A stretch of DNA of 36,983 nucleotides. Source: Pseudomonadota bacterium. GTDB lineage: Bacteria; Pseudomonadota; Gammaproteobacteria; Pseudomonadales; Moraxellaceae. Made by a program: the position numbers and the translations under genes. The stretch lies in NCBI GenBank assembly GCA_023393635.1, contig JAEWKT010000009.1:1-36983 (forward strand). Direction: 5' to 3'. The notes below the pieces were generated by a model. It was not told the origin of the DNA. It ran no database searches and saw only the letters and a program-made list of their open reading frames with translations. Below, piece by piece: positions 8,287-17,436 of this stretch. The stretch's first letter is position 1. Each line of letters opens with the position of its first letter.

Positions 8287-8832
8287 TTACTCCTTAGGCT
8301 GTGGTGCGGCTTGGGCCACTGCTTTTTGCATTCGATATTTTTCTAAAAAGAAAGTGTCGATAATCAGCAAAATAGTGCCAAGCGTGATGGAACTATCGGC
8401 AATGTTAAACGCAGGAAAATGATAGTTTTGATAATAAAGATGAATAAAGTCGACCACATAGCCCAAACTGACCCGATCAATCAGGTTGCCCAATGCACCA
8501 CCCAAAATCAGTGCAATGGCTAGTGGTAATAGTTTGAGCTTGCGTGGCATACGCACCAGCCACACGGTAAATGCAATAGACACCAAAGCGGCAAGGCCAC
8601 TAAAAAAATAACGCTGCCAGCCACCTGCATCGGATAAAAAGCTAAACGCCGCGCCATAGTTATGCAGTAGTGTCCAGTTTAAAAAAGGCAATACAGGCAC
8701 AGGCTCGGCATAAATCAAATGCGAGCTGGCCACATGTTTGGTGTATTGATCAAGCACAATGGACAGCACAGCCAGCAGTAACCACCACAGGTTGCGCATA
8801 TGAAACTTGGGATTGTTCAGGGAATTAGGCAT
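8287..8832 (-). CDS. lspA: Lipoprotein signal peptidase (signal peptidase II)
   Basis: LspA is the inner-membrane aspartyl protease that cleaves prolipoprotein signal peptides after lipidation, needed by the lipoproteins in this window such as BamC and the M48 protease. The 181-residue protein has four membrane segments. It shows NYGAAFSF, GGALGNLIDR, and the two catalytic aspartates Asp128 (VVDFI) and Asp146 (FNIADSS). The ATG at 8832 overlaps the end of ileS by eight bases and has GAGGAG upstream within ileS, which points to translational coupling. A longer frame from a GTG at 8856 is possible but lacks such a site. Confidence 0.97.
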   Translation of the reverse strand: MPNSLNNPKFHMRNLWWLLLAVLSIVLDQYTKHVASSHLIYAEPVPVLPFLNWTLLHNYGAAFSFLSDAGGWQRYFFSGLAALVSIAFTVWLVRMPRKLKLLPLAIALILGGALGNLIDRVSLGYVVDFIHLYYQNYHFPAFNIADSSITLGTILLIIDTFFLEKYRMQKAVAQAAPQPKE

Positions 8833-11746
8833 ATTGGCGCTCCTCACCCGAACCACTCACATTGACAATACAACGGGCACATAAGGTCGGATGCTCGGCA
8901 TGTGTACCAACGTCTGGTAGGACATGCCAGCAGCGGGCACATTTAATCCCTTGTGCTGGAGATATTTTAACCCGTAAGCCGTCTATATCTGTGGCTTCAC
9001 CCTCATTCGCTTCACCGTTATTAGTACTGCTATCAGTCAACGCATGTAAATTCACCTGACTGGTAATCAGCACAAAGCGCAATTCATTGCCCAGTTGGTT
9101 AAGCGCGGTATACAAGGCATCGTTGACCCATAAATCAACTTGCGCGGATAAGTTGCTACCCACCAGTTTGGCATTCCGCGCGGCTTCAATTTGTTTGTTT
9201 ACCGCAGCTTTTACATCAAGCAATAACTGCCAGTGCTCGGGATTGACTGGATTGGCTCCCGTGGCTTGTGGCAAATCATACCATTGACTGGTAAACACAT
9301 ATTTTTCATGTTGCTCTGGAATGAGCGGCCATGCTTCTTGTGCAGTAAAGCTTAAAATAGGGCTCATCCAGCGCACAAAAGCCTGCACCAAATGATACAG
9401 CGCGGTTTGTGCCGAGCGACGCGCTTGCGAATCTGCTTTGGTGGTGTACTGGCGATCTTTAATGATATCCAGATAGAAACCGCCCAGATCGTTAATACAA
9501 AAGCTGGTTAACTGGCTGCACACCTGATGAAAATTCATGTCCTCAAAGGCAGCAATAATGTTGCGTTGCACGTCATTGGCGCGCTGCAAAATATATTGAT
9601 CCAGTGCAATCAATTGATCCACGGCAATCAAATCGGTGCTTGGCTTAAAGCCATTGAGGTTGGCCAGTAAAAAGCGCAAGGTGTTACGGATGCGGCGATA
9701 GCTGTCACTCACGCGGTTAAAAATTTCTTTACTGGCTGCAATTTCATAGCGGTAATCGCTTGAGGCCACGTATAAACGCAGGCCATCGGCACCCAATTGC
9801 TTAATAATATCGTCCAGAGGAATATAATTGCCCAAGGACTTAGACAGTTTGCGACCATTTTCATCCACGGTAAAGCCATGCGTGAGTACAGTTTTAAATG
9901 GTGCGCGCTGATTAATGGCTATCGAGGTCAATAGGGATGACTGAAACCAACCACGATGTTGGTCAGAGCCTTCTAAATATAAATCGGCAGGTGACTGCAA
10001 ATCAGCACGTTGTTCAAGCACGGTGTAATGCGTGGTTCCAGAATCAAACCAGACGTCTAGCGTGTCTTTAATGGCGTTATAGTGCTCAGCATCAGCACCC
10101 AGTAAGGTGGCTTTAACCAAAGAAAACCATGCTTCTACGCCTTCAAGTTCAATCAGTTTGGCAACTTCTTCAATCAGCTCAGCGGTGCGTGGATGTAATT
10201 CATTGCTGTCTTTATGCACAAAAAATGGAATGGGCACACCCCAGGTACGCTGGCGTGAAATACACCAGTCTGGGCGGCCATCGACCATGGATTCAATGCG
10301 GTTTTTGCCCCAGTCAGGTACCCATTGCACATCATCAATCGCGGCCATGGCTTGTGCACGTAAACCTTCTTGCTCCATGCTAATAAACCACTGCGGGGTG
10401 GCACGAAAAATAATCGGGGTCTTGTGGCGCCAGCAATGCGGATAGCTGTGCATGATCGGCTGATGGGCTTTTAATTTGCCCAAGGTTTTTAAGTTATCAA
10501 TAATTTGCGGATTGGCTTTATAAATATGCTCACCTGCAAAAATAGCCGCTGTGGGTAAGTACACCCCATTGCTGCCTACAGGATTCTCAACCACTAAATT
10601 ATATTGCAAACCAATTTTATAATCGTCTACGCCATGGCCTGGGGCAGTATGTACTGCACCTGTACCACTAGCTGCGGTCACATGTTCACCCAGAATAACA
10701 GGCACTTGGCGTGTGGCAATCAAGGGATGTTGTAGTTGTAGGTGCTCTAATACTGCGCCCTTAAATTCAGCAATAATTTGAGGATGATTTAATTGATACC
10801 GCTCACAGGCAGAAGCCACCAGTTCTTTGGCTAAAATTAGCGCCTGTTTACCCTGATCATTGCTAATTTCAACCAGTTGGTAGTCGATCTCGGGATGCAG
10901 TGCTACCGCCTGATTGGCGGGCAATGTCCATGGCGTTGTTGTCCAAATCACAATGTCAGTTGGCACGTCAATAGTCACACCAAGACGCTGGCTTAAATCA
11001 GCTAGATCAACCACCCCAAAGCCGACGTCAATTGCATCAGATTTTTTATCTTCGTATTCAACTTCTGCTTCAGCCAGTGCAGACCCGCAATCCAGACACC
11101 AGTTCACTGGCTTTAAGCCTGCCTGCACATGGCCTGCGGCCACAATTTTGCCCAGTGCACGAACCGTATCGGCTTCCTGTTTAAAGTTCATGGTGAGGTA
11201 AGGATTATCCCAATCACCTAAAATACCCAGTCGTTCAAAGTCTTTACGCTGTAGCTGTACCTGCGTTAAGGCATAGTCGCGGCACAGCTCACGGAACTTT
11301 TTGGCATCGACCTTGCTGCCCACTTTACCGACTTTTTCTTCAACTTTAAGTTCAATCGGTAGGCCGTGACAATCCCAGCCTGGCACATAGGGGGCATCAA
11401 AGCCAGACAAGGTGCGGCTTTTAACAATCACGTCCTTGAGCACTTTGTTGACTGCATGACCCAGATGAATCGCACCGTTGGCGTATGGCGGGCCATCATG
11501 CAAAATATATTTGGTATTGCCTGCGCGTGCGGCACGAATTTGTGCATACAAGCCATCAGCCTGCCAGTCGGCCAGCCATTGTGCCTCGCGCGTGGCCAGA
11601 TTGGCTTTCATGGCAAAGGCGGTATCTGGCAGATTTAGGGTACTTTTATAATCAACCGCTTGAGTAGGTTGCGTGGCAGGTTGTTGCGCTGCATCATTCT
11701 GAGAAACATTGCTTTGAGAGGCATCGCTTTTAGGCTTATCGCTCAT
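8825..11746 (-). CDS. ileS: Isoleucyl-tRNA synthetase
   Basis: A class I aminoacyl-tRNA synthetase charging tRNA-Ile, with an editing domain that removes valine. The 973-residue protein has the HIGH-type motif HLGH at 94-97 within GPPYANGAIHLGH, an editing domain with TTTPWTLPANQAV and GTGAVHTAPGHG, the GSDQHRGWF motif, the KMSKS-type motif KLSKS, and a C-terminal zinc finger (CARCWH with CARC). Compared with E. coli IleS it carries about 30 extra N-terminal residues rich in Gln, Ser, Asn and Ala before DYKSTLNLP. It lies 50 bases after ribF and overlaps lspA, so ribF-ileS-lspA-FKBP is probably one operon. Confidence 0.98.
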   Translation of the reverse strand: MSDKPKSDASQSNVSQNDAAQQPATQPTQAVDYKSTLNLPDTAFAMKANLATREAQWLADWQADGLYAQIRAARAGNTKYILHDGPPYANGAIHLGHAVNKVLKDVIVKSRTLSGFDAPYVPGWDCHGLPIELKVEEKVGKVGSKVDAKKFRELCRDYALTQVQLQRKDFERLGILGDWDNPYLTMNFKQEADTVRALGKIVAAGHVQAGLKPVNWCLDCGSALAEAEVEYEDKKSDAIDVGFGVVDLADLSQRLGVTIDVPTDIVIWTTTPWTLPANQAVALHPEIDYQLVEISNDQGKQALILAKELVASACERYQLNHPQIIAEFKGAVLEHLQLQHPLIATRQVPVILGEHVTAASGTGAVHTAPGHGVDDYKIGLQYNLVVENPVGSNGVYLPTAAIFAGEHIYKANPQIIDNLKTLGKLKAHQPIMHSYPHCWRHKTPIIFRATPQWFISMEQEGLRAQAMAAIDDVQWVPDWGKNRIESMVDGRPDWCISRQRTWGVPIPFFVHKDSNELHPRTAELIEEVAKLIELEGVEAWFSLVKATLLGADAEHYNAIKDTLDVWFDSGTTHYTVLEQRADLQSPADLYLEGSDQHRGWFQSSLLTSIAINQRAPFKTVLTHGFTVDENGRKLSKSLGNYIPLDDIIKQLGADGLRLYVASSDYRYEIAASKEIFNRVSDSYRRIRNTLRFLLANLNGFKPSTDLIAVDQLIALDQYILQRANDVQRNIIAAFEDMNFHQVCSQLTSFCINDLGGFYLDIIKDRQYTTKADSQARRSAQTALYHLVQAFVRWMSPILSFTAQEAWPLIPEQHEKYVFTSQWYDLPQATGANPVNPEHWQLLLDVKAAVNKQIEAARNAKLVGSNLSAQVDLWVNDALYTALNQLGNELRFVLITSQVNLHALTDSSTNNGEANEGEATDIDGLRVKISPAQGIKCARCWHVLPDVGTHAEHPTLCARCIVNVSGSGEERQYA

Positions 11747-11796
11747 TAATCAGGTCATCCGCTTAGGCCAGCAGGTTCCCACTGGCAGTGAAAATA

Positions 11797-12825
11797 TTAG
11801 GGTCTATTGACAATAGGAAAATCAGTTTGCGTGTGGCGATAGCGACGCACATCAAGCACGTTCTGCAAAATGCCCGCTTGCAAATCCTCTAATGAGGCAT
11901 AATTTTTTTCACCATGCAAAAACTGCAAAAAGGTGACTTTCACCAGTAAGCCATACAGGTCAGCCTTTAAGTCAGGGAAATGAACTTCCAGACGCCATTC
12001 AGGTTGCGTTTGTGCAATGGCTGGCCGTATGCCGACATGACCTGCGCCCAAAATACTGTTGGGCAAATAACCTACAATGCCTGTTTGACCAGGGTTATGG
12101 CCAAGCTGTTGCTGTGCGACCACTTCAGGTAAAGGCGCACCTGCTACGGTTTGCACATCCACCACATAAATGCCATGTAAGCACGGGGTTAAGCGACTTA
12201 AACGCACATTAATGGTAGGGAAGTTAATCGTACGGCCAATTTGGTCACCATATTGAACACGTCCTGTAATGCTATAAGGCCGTCCTAATAAGCGTGCAGC
12301 AGCATTAAAGTCGCCTTGTAATAGGCAATTGCGAATTCGGGTCGAGCTCACGCGTGCCCCATCCACCATGACGGTTGGCAGGCTGTCAATGGGAAATCCA
12401 TAAGCGCGTAGAAAATCACTGTCACCTGCACGGTCACAGCCAAAGCGAAAATCATCGCCCAACACCAATGCCTGACCATTTAACTGATCTTTTAATAATT
12501 TGGCAAATTGCAGGGCAGTGAGTGCACGAAAATCCTGATCGAAACGCGCAATCAGCACATAATCAATATCTTGTGCTTTAAGCAGCTCAATTTTTTCACG
12601 CAAGGAGGTAATGCGTGGTGGTGCGGCATTCCCCTTAAAAAACTCTAGCGGTTGTGGTTCAAACAGCATCACCAGTGTTTTTAGGCCATCCGCTTGCGCG
12701 CGTTGTTTTAGGCACTGCAACATCGCCTGATGCCCTAAGTGGACACCATCAAAATTACCAATGCTGATTGCCGTTGGGGGCAATTGCATATTAGCAGGCA
12801 GGGCGTGCAAATGAAGCAACTTCAT
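11797..12825 (-). CDS. ribF: Bifunctional riboflavin kinase / FAD synthetase
   Basis: RibF phosphorylates riboflavin to FMN and adenylates FMN to FAD. The 342-residue protein has an N-terminal nucleotidyltransferase domain with GNFDGVHLGH (residues 23-32) and the SSTRIRNCL motif. The C-terminal flavokinase domain begins near residue 185 with GRVQYGDQIGRTINFPTINV. The ATG at 12825 has only a weak Shine-Dalgarno. It is the first gene of the ribF-ileS-lspA-FKBP set, a common gammaproteobacterial order. No FMN riboswitch or clear promoter was recognised in the 146 bases before it. Confidence 0.97.
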   Translation of the reverse strand: MKLLHLHALPANMQLPPTAISIGNFDGVHLGHQAMLQCLKQRAQADGLKTLVMLFEPQPLEFFKGNAAPPRITSLREKIELLKAQDIDYVLIARFDQDFRALTALQFAKLLKDQLNGQALVLGDDFRFGCDRAGDSDFLRAYGFPIDSLPTVMVDGARVSSTRIRNCLLQGDFNAAARLLGRPYSITGRVQYGDQIGRTINFPTINVRLSRLTPCLHGIYVVDVQTVAGAPLPEVVAQQQLGHNPGQTGIVGYLPNSILGAGHVGIRPAIAQTQPEWRLEVHFPDLKADLYGLLVKVTFLQFLHGEKNYASLEDLQAGILQNVLDVRRYRHTQTDFPIVNRP

Positions 12826-12971
12826 ATCACAAACGAGCTATAACCATAAAGGCGCATAGTTTGCCAGAAATTGTGCATTTCGTCCTGCTTTGTTGAAATT
12901 TTCAGCATGATACGACCTGTTTTTTTTATCAACCATGGCGTGTAATCAAGGTATATGAGGAAATAAACCGT

Positions 12972-14339
12972 TTAAATCAAGCGTTGAATGGCTTTTTTCT
13001 TCCAGACAAACTGATAAAACGCAGCTTGTAAAATGCACATCATGGTAAAGGCCAGCGCATAGGCAAACCAGATGCCCTTTAACCCATACCAGTGACTAAA
13101 CAGCACCGCAAAAGGCAGCTCAATCAGCACAATGCAGCCGACGTTAATGAGCATTGGCAACAGCACGGTGCCACTAGCGCGCATAATCCCTGCAAAAATA
13201 GACCCTGCACCAAATAGCACAATACTCCATAGCACAATATGCAATAGCTCCTGACCCAGCTCAACCACGCTCGGGTTAGTAATAAACAAGGCCATCAAAT
13301 GCCTTGAAAACACATACGCCAACATAATTAGGATCCCTGTAAAAGCCAGATTCATGATCAGGGCAGTACGGGTCACACAGTTAAGTGCGTCTTCTTTATT
13401 GGCACCAATGGCTTGCGCGGCAAAAATAGAGCCTGCAATGGCAATCGACATGGCAGGAAATTGTACATAGCTTAACACTTGATTAATCACGCCATAGGTG
13501 GCGGTCGCGTGCGCACCATAATGGTTGACCAGGCCAATAATCACAATGCCTGAAATAGAACTGGTGACCATTTGCAGCGCGGTTGGTAGACCTAAACGTA
13601 AAATCAACTTGGTAATAGGCCAGTCAAAACGTATATGGGCAAATAATTGCTGGTCAGGTGCCAAAGGATGCTTTTTGTGGCGCATATAAAAAAATAAATA
13701 GCTGAGCACCACCATAAAGCCAATAATGGTGGCAATAGCAGGTGCCTGAATACCCATTTGTGGCAAACCCAGCCAGCCTTTAATGAGTGCTGGGGTAACC
13801 ACCAGACCGACCGCAATGGATAAAATCATGGCAGCCATGGGGGTAACAGAATCGCCCACACCACGCATGAGCGAGGTATAGACAATAAAAATAAACAGCA
13901 GCGGACTGCCCATCAGCATCAGGCGAACGTAGTCCAAGGCTAGTGGCATGATTTCGCTTGGCACGCCCAATAGGTATAAAGCTTGCTGACTAAAGGTCAC
14001 GCCAATAATGGCAATCACTACGCCCAGTGCCATCACCAGTGCCAGTGTGTTGCCAGTTACCTGCTTGGCTTTTTCAATATCATGCGCACCCCAGGCTTGC
14101 CCCACCAGCACACTGGCCCCTGCTGCCAGTCCAATCACAAACGACAGTAAAAAAAACAGAATAGGAAAAAATACCGCCACGGCTGCGACGGCATTTACGC
14201 CTAACAGCTGTCCCACAAATATCGTATTTACCGTCCCTGACAGCGATTGCAGGATATTGGTAATTAACAGCGGCACTAAGAAAAATAAAAATGGCTTCCA
14301 TAAACTAGAAACTGAGGCAAAGTGTTGATGAGACGGCAT
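12972..14339 (-). CDS. MATE family multidrug/cation efflux transporter
   Basis: An inner-membrane exporter of the multidrug and toxic compound extrusion family, expected to expel cationic or aromatic compounds using a Na+ or H+ gradient. There are about 12 hydrophobic segments over 455 residues. The two MatE halves are visible from the repeated pattern: PLLITNILQSLSGTVNTIFVG near the start, and RLGLPTALQMVTSSISGIV in the second half. The frame opens at a GTG at 14351; the ATG at 14339 was preferred, though neither start has a clear ribosome binding site. It is separated from ribF by 146 bases. Substrate and closest subfamily (NorM versus DinF-like) are not decided. Confidence 0.9.
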   Translation of the reverse strand: MPSHQHFASVSSLWKPFLFFLVPLLITNILQSLSGTVNTIFVGQLLGVNAVAAVAVFFPILFFLLSFVIGLAAGASVLVGQAWGAHDIEKAKQVTGNTLALVMALGVVIAIIGVTFSQQALYLLGVPSEIMPLALDYVRLMLMGSPLLFIFIVYTSLMRGVGDSVTPMAAMILSIAVGLVVTPALIKGWLGLPQMGIQAPAIATIIGFMVVLSYLFFYMRHKKHPLAPDQQLFAHIRFDWPITKLILRLGLPTALQMVTSSISGIVIIGLVNHYGAHATATYGVINQVLSYVQFPAMSIAIAGSIFAAQAIGANKEDALNCVTRTALIMNLAFTGILIMLAYVFSRHLMALFITNPSVVELGQELLHIVLWSIVLFGAGSIFAGIMRASGTVLLPMLINVGCIVLIELPFAVLFSHWYGLKGIWFAYALAFTMMCILQAAFYQFVWKKKAIQRLI

Positions 14340-14438
14340 GGATTTGGGCACGTAAAATAAGCCTGCATTAAGTTATTAAATATCACCCCATGATTTATAG
14401 CAGGCGTTTATGATTTAAGTCTGTTGCAAGTGCTTAAC

Positions 14439-14456
14439 CGCATCGGTACTGATGCG
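14439..14456. repeat. Small inverted repeat between MATE and DUF445 genes
   Basis: CGCATC (14439-14444) and GATGCG (14451-14456) flank a 6-base loop in the 200-base gap. There is no T run on either side, so it is not a convincing intrinsic terminator. It may be an operator or transcript-end structure. Confidence 0.4.
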
Positions 14457-14556
14457 TCAGATTGTGTCATAACGCCACCTGATTTTTAGGCTAAAATTTA
14501 TAGTCAGCGAAGTTAATCATCTTGTTGCTATTAAAGCTGCGTTATAAAAGGCTGCA

Positions 14557-15789
14557 TTACAACATGACATGAATTTGCAGTTCACCCACCATAAAGCCAA
14601 GCACTGCACCCACAATAATTAAAGACCATTCATCTTCCTTAAAGGCAGGGCGTAGCATGCCTTCAAATTCTTCTGGACTAAGCTGCTGCATGCGGGTAAC
14701 CAGGGTGTTGCGAATATCCATGGCATCTTCTGCATAGGATTCTATGTATTTCATGGTTTGGGGCAGCTGCGCCATAATACGCGTGGCCACTTGTTCTTTT
14801 AAACTTTGGTATTTCTGTCCACCCATGGCGTACACCACCAGTGGTTTCACAATGCCTGCTTGCTGGTCAATTTCCTGCTTCACGTGACGCCCTACCAGCT
14901 CAATCACTTTATCAGAATGCGTCCCCGTAAATAACTCTTCCATCATGTTGCCTGAGGTCAGCAATTGCTTGGAAATAAGCGCAGCATAATCAGCCGCTAC
15001 TTCATTTTGACGTCTAATAAATAAGCCTTGTAGCGTAAAGCCCATAATTTTTTTGGGTTGTAATGGCCGAAACATCATTTGTAATGCCATCCAGTCACTA
15101 AAAAAACCGACAAACCCACCAAAAGCGGGCAGCATCCACGGCTGCTTAAACAAAATCCAGCACAGCAATTGTACTAAACCGATCCCAAAGCCAAAAACAA
15201 AACCCACATTACTAAAAAACTTAAATTCTTGTCGGCCTACCTTCTTAAAAATATCATTGAGCAGACGTTTGTCTTTTAATAAGTTGCTAATGACCATGTG
15301 CTTAATGTCAAAGTACTTTTTAACGTCACGTTGTACTTCAGACATAATGTGTTCAACAATTTCGGGTGCCTTGGCCTGAACGCGCTTAATTAAGCGTCTA
15401 CGGGCAAACTCTGGCATGCCTTCCCATAACCCTGGCTGATACTCTTGCGCCACTTCGCGGGTAATGTCTTCAGCAGCGGCCATCAGCGGTAATTCAATTT
15501 CTTTGGCAATGCGCTTGGGATCAAGCCGTGCAAAAATTTCTTCAGGTTGAATTAATTTGCTGGTCATCAGCTCCACTGCAGTGGTGGCCATTTTTTCTGC
15601 TTTACGCGGTACAATTCCTTGCCAGCCAAGCGGAATACCAAATAGACGAATCCCTTTAAATTCAAGCGGGCCAAACATCATTTGAATGGCAATGATTTTA
15701 GTGATATAGCCAATAAAGCCACTAATAAAAGGAATAGAAATGTACAACCAAAAATGCTGTTGAAAATCGGCAATGATTGATTGAAGCAT
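14557..15789 (-). CDS. DUF445 family membrane protein (first of two)
   Basis: A 410-residue DUF445 protein. Hydrophobic segments lie near residues 14-35, in the middle (about 195-240, two segments) and at the C-terminus (LIIVGAVLGFMVGELQIHV); most of the remainder is soluble and helical. Family marks include GYITKIIAIQMMFGPLEFKG and its second-half echo FSDWMALQMMFRPLQPKK, which suggests an internal duplication. The ATG has AGGAAT eight bases upstream. Function is not established; members resemble YheB of Bacillus. It is preceded on the same strand by a second, differently built DUF445 gene 242 bases away. Confidence 0.88.
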   Translation of the reverse strand: MLQSIIADFQQHFWLYISIPFISGFIGYITKIIAIQMMFGPLEFKGIRLFGIPLGWQGIVPRKAEKMATTAVELMTSKLIQPEEIFARLDPKRIAKEIELPLMAAAEDITREVAQEYQPGLWEGMPEFARRRLIKRVQAKAPEIVEHIMSEVQRDVKKYFDIKHMVISNLLKDKRLLNDIFKKVGRQEFKFFSNVGFVFGFGIGLVQLLCWILFKQPWMLPAFGGFVGFFSDWMALQMMFRPLQPKKIMGFTLQGLFIRRQNEVAADYAALISKQLLTSGNMMEELFTGTHSDKVIELVGRHVKQEIDQQAGIVKPLVVYAMGGQKYQSLKEQVATRIMAQLPQTMKYIESYAEDAMDIRNTLVTRMQQLSPEEFEGMLRPAFKEDEWSLIIVGAVLGFMVGELQIHVML

Positions 15790-15837
15790 AGAAATATTCC
15801 TTAAAATTCTAATATAAAGGCAGGTGGCTGGTCGCGC

Positions 15838-15865
15838 TGATCATATGCAGTTCGTGCATTGATCA
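15838..15865. repeat. Inverted repeat upstream of the first DUF445 gene
   Basis: TGATCATATGCA (15838-15849) pairs with TGCATTGATCA (15855-15865) with one bulged T, over GTTCG. It lies about 50 bases before the DUF445 start at 15789. It lacks a T run, so an operator or 5' leader hairpin is more likely than a terminator. Confidence 0.5.
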
Positions 15866-16031
15866 TAGCAGGGAACTGACCCAGTTATTTTAATCAATGC
15901 AACCTTACTGTCTATCATCCATGGTATTATTGATAGGCACTGCATCAGCACATGCAGTACCACCTCTAATAAGCTGCATAAATAAGCCAAATAGCTTAAA
16001 TCTGCAAGGTCAAAAATAGACTTAAAAACCA

Positions 16032-17339
16032 TTAAACTGGAATATATTCGATAATTGCGCGAATAATTCCCAAAACCAGGCCAATAAACGCCCCAACGAC
16101 CACCCCATTGACGCGAATCATGTGCAAATCACCGCCCACTTCGCTTTCAATTTTGTCGATCATGAATGTTGAATCCCAGTCATGAATACGCTGGCTAATG
16201 TATAAAATGACTTTATCGGCATAATCGGTGCTAAATGTCACGGCCAGTTTTTCAATTTCATGATTTAAGGTGTGACGTACCTCTAGACTACTGATTAAGT
16301 TGCTACCCAGACGCACGATGGCAGCCAGTAAATTATGGGCAATCGCAGAATCAGCTTTGCCTAAATCACGCTTAATGGCATCTTTTAAAATCACCACCGA
16401 ACCCGTCAAAAAATTCACCACGGCTGGACTATCCAGTAAGGCATTTTTGGTGTTGTTCAGTTGCTGTGCTGCATTTGATTCTGGATCGCGCAAGTCCAGC
16501 ATCAACTGTTGTACGCGCTGTTCAATGTCAAGGCGCATGGGATGTTCTGGGTTTTCTAAAATTTGTTCGACTTTATTGATAAAGGCATTAATGATGCGTT
16601 TTTGCACATCGATACCCAAAAATCCTGCACCGCGCGTAAGTGTCCCCACACCTAATTCCCTAAACATGCGCTGGGCTAAATCCTTGGCTTTTTCGGGATT
16701 ATTTTTTACCCATAAGTAGGCAGTATCTAAGCCACGTTGTAGCACGTCTTCATGGAAATCATTGTCTAGCACCGCCCGAATCATTTCGCTACTTAAATGA
16801 TGCATGTCGGTACTTTTGGCCCATTGCACAATATTTTGCTGCATAAAGCGGCTAATACTGTCCTGCTCAAAAAAATCTAAAATGCGTGGTGCGGTTTGTT
16901 GTACCAAGTCCACCACCAGCTTGGCGTTAGCAGGCTGTGCCAGCCACTGACCCGCCATGAAGCTGACATCCGTGCGCTGTAGCGATTGCCTAACAATAAC
17001 AGGTGACAGGAAGTTTTCTTGGACAAAGCGACCCATGGATTCGGCAATGCGGGCTTTATTGCGTGGAATAATTTCGGTATGTTCGCGCAATAAGGCAGGC
17101 AGTGGCATTTTACCAAATGGATTACGAAACAACACGGTAATGGCATACCAGTCAGCAAGGCCGCCGACCACGCCAGCTTCGGCTGCCAGCATTAAAATAT
17201 GCAAAACCCAAGTATATTGGGGCAATAGCTTGGCAGTAATTAATAAAATAACCCAGCAACCTACAGCAATGATTAACGCCAGTTGTGCTAAGGACTTACT
17301 ACGTGCCAGTTGGGGAACAGCATGAGGGCTAGAAGACAT
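16032..17339 (-). CDS. DUF445 family membrane protein, YjiN-like (second of two)
   Basis: A 435-residue DUF445 protein of the YjiN type. It has two N-terminal membrane segments (about residues 20-65), the characteristic GGLADWYAITVLFRNPFG motif and IIPRNKARIAESMG. A long helical soluble region follows, with a final membrane segment (GAFIGLVLGIIRAIIEY) near the C-terminus. YjiN of E. coli has no settled function. The ATG at 17339 has a weak ribosome binding site. It lies 97 bases after phoR on the same strand with no evident terminator, so some readthrough from phoBR is possible. Confidence 0.9.
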   Translation of the reverse strand: MSSSPHAVPQLARSKSLAQLALIIAVGCWVILLITAKLLPQYTWVLHILMLAAEAGVVGGLADWYAITVLFRNPFGKMPLPALLREHTEIIPRNKARIAESMGRFVQENFLSPVIVRQSLQRTDVSFMAGQWLAQPANAKLVVDLVQQTAPRILDFFEQDSISRFMQQNIVQWAKSTDMHHLSSEMIRAVLDNDFHEDVLQRGLDTAYLWVKNNPEKAKDLAQRMFRELGVGTLTRGAGFLGIDVQKRIINAFINKVEQILENPEHPMRLDIEQRVQQLMLDLRDPESNAAQQLNNTKNALLDSPAVVNFLTGSVVILKDAIKRDLGKADSAIAHNLLAAIVRLGSNLISSLEVRHTLNHEIEKLAVTFSTDYADKVILYISQRIHDWDSTFMIDKIESEVGGDLHMIRVNGVVVGAFIGLVLGIIRAIIEYIPV

Positions 17340-17436
17340 AAGTAGTTATAAAATTTTAATCATAAAAAACATAGTCCAAGTTATAAGCTGCTGGTCGTTT
17401 TTTGGCAATGTCATTTTAGCGTTGCTGTAAGGTCAA

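Noticed and set aside
10107..10445. Plus-strand open frames opposite ileS and argS
   Set aside because: They are antisense shadows of well-supported synthetase genes, with no family features or binding sites.
11800..11820. CTATTGACAATAG palindrome and other TTGACAAT copies (near 8858 and 17540)
   Set aside because: These lie inside coding sequence (ribF, ileS, phoR), lack the second TTGTCAA arm at N6 spacing, and are probably chance.
12826..12971. FMN riboswitch before ribF
   Set aside because: The 146-base leader shows none of the conserved RFN-element stems or sequence blocks.
14466..14472. GTGTCATAAC upstream of the MATE gene as a Pho box
   Set aside because: A single half-site without a partner repeat.
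15841..16032. 63-codon frame starting at the stop codon of the second DUF445 gene (TAATG overlap)
   Set aside because: The overlap looks like coupling, but there is no recognisable family, the composition is hydrophobic without a clean span pattern, and it runs through the palindrome at 15838-15865. Kept as unlikely.
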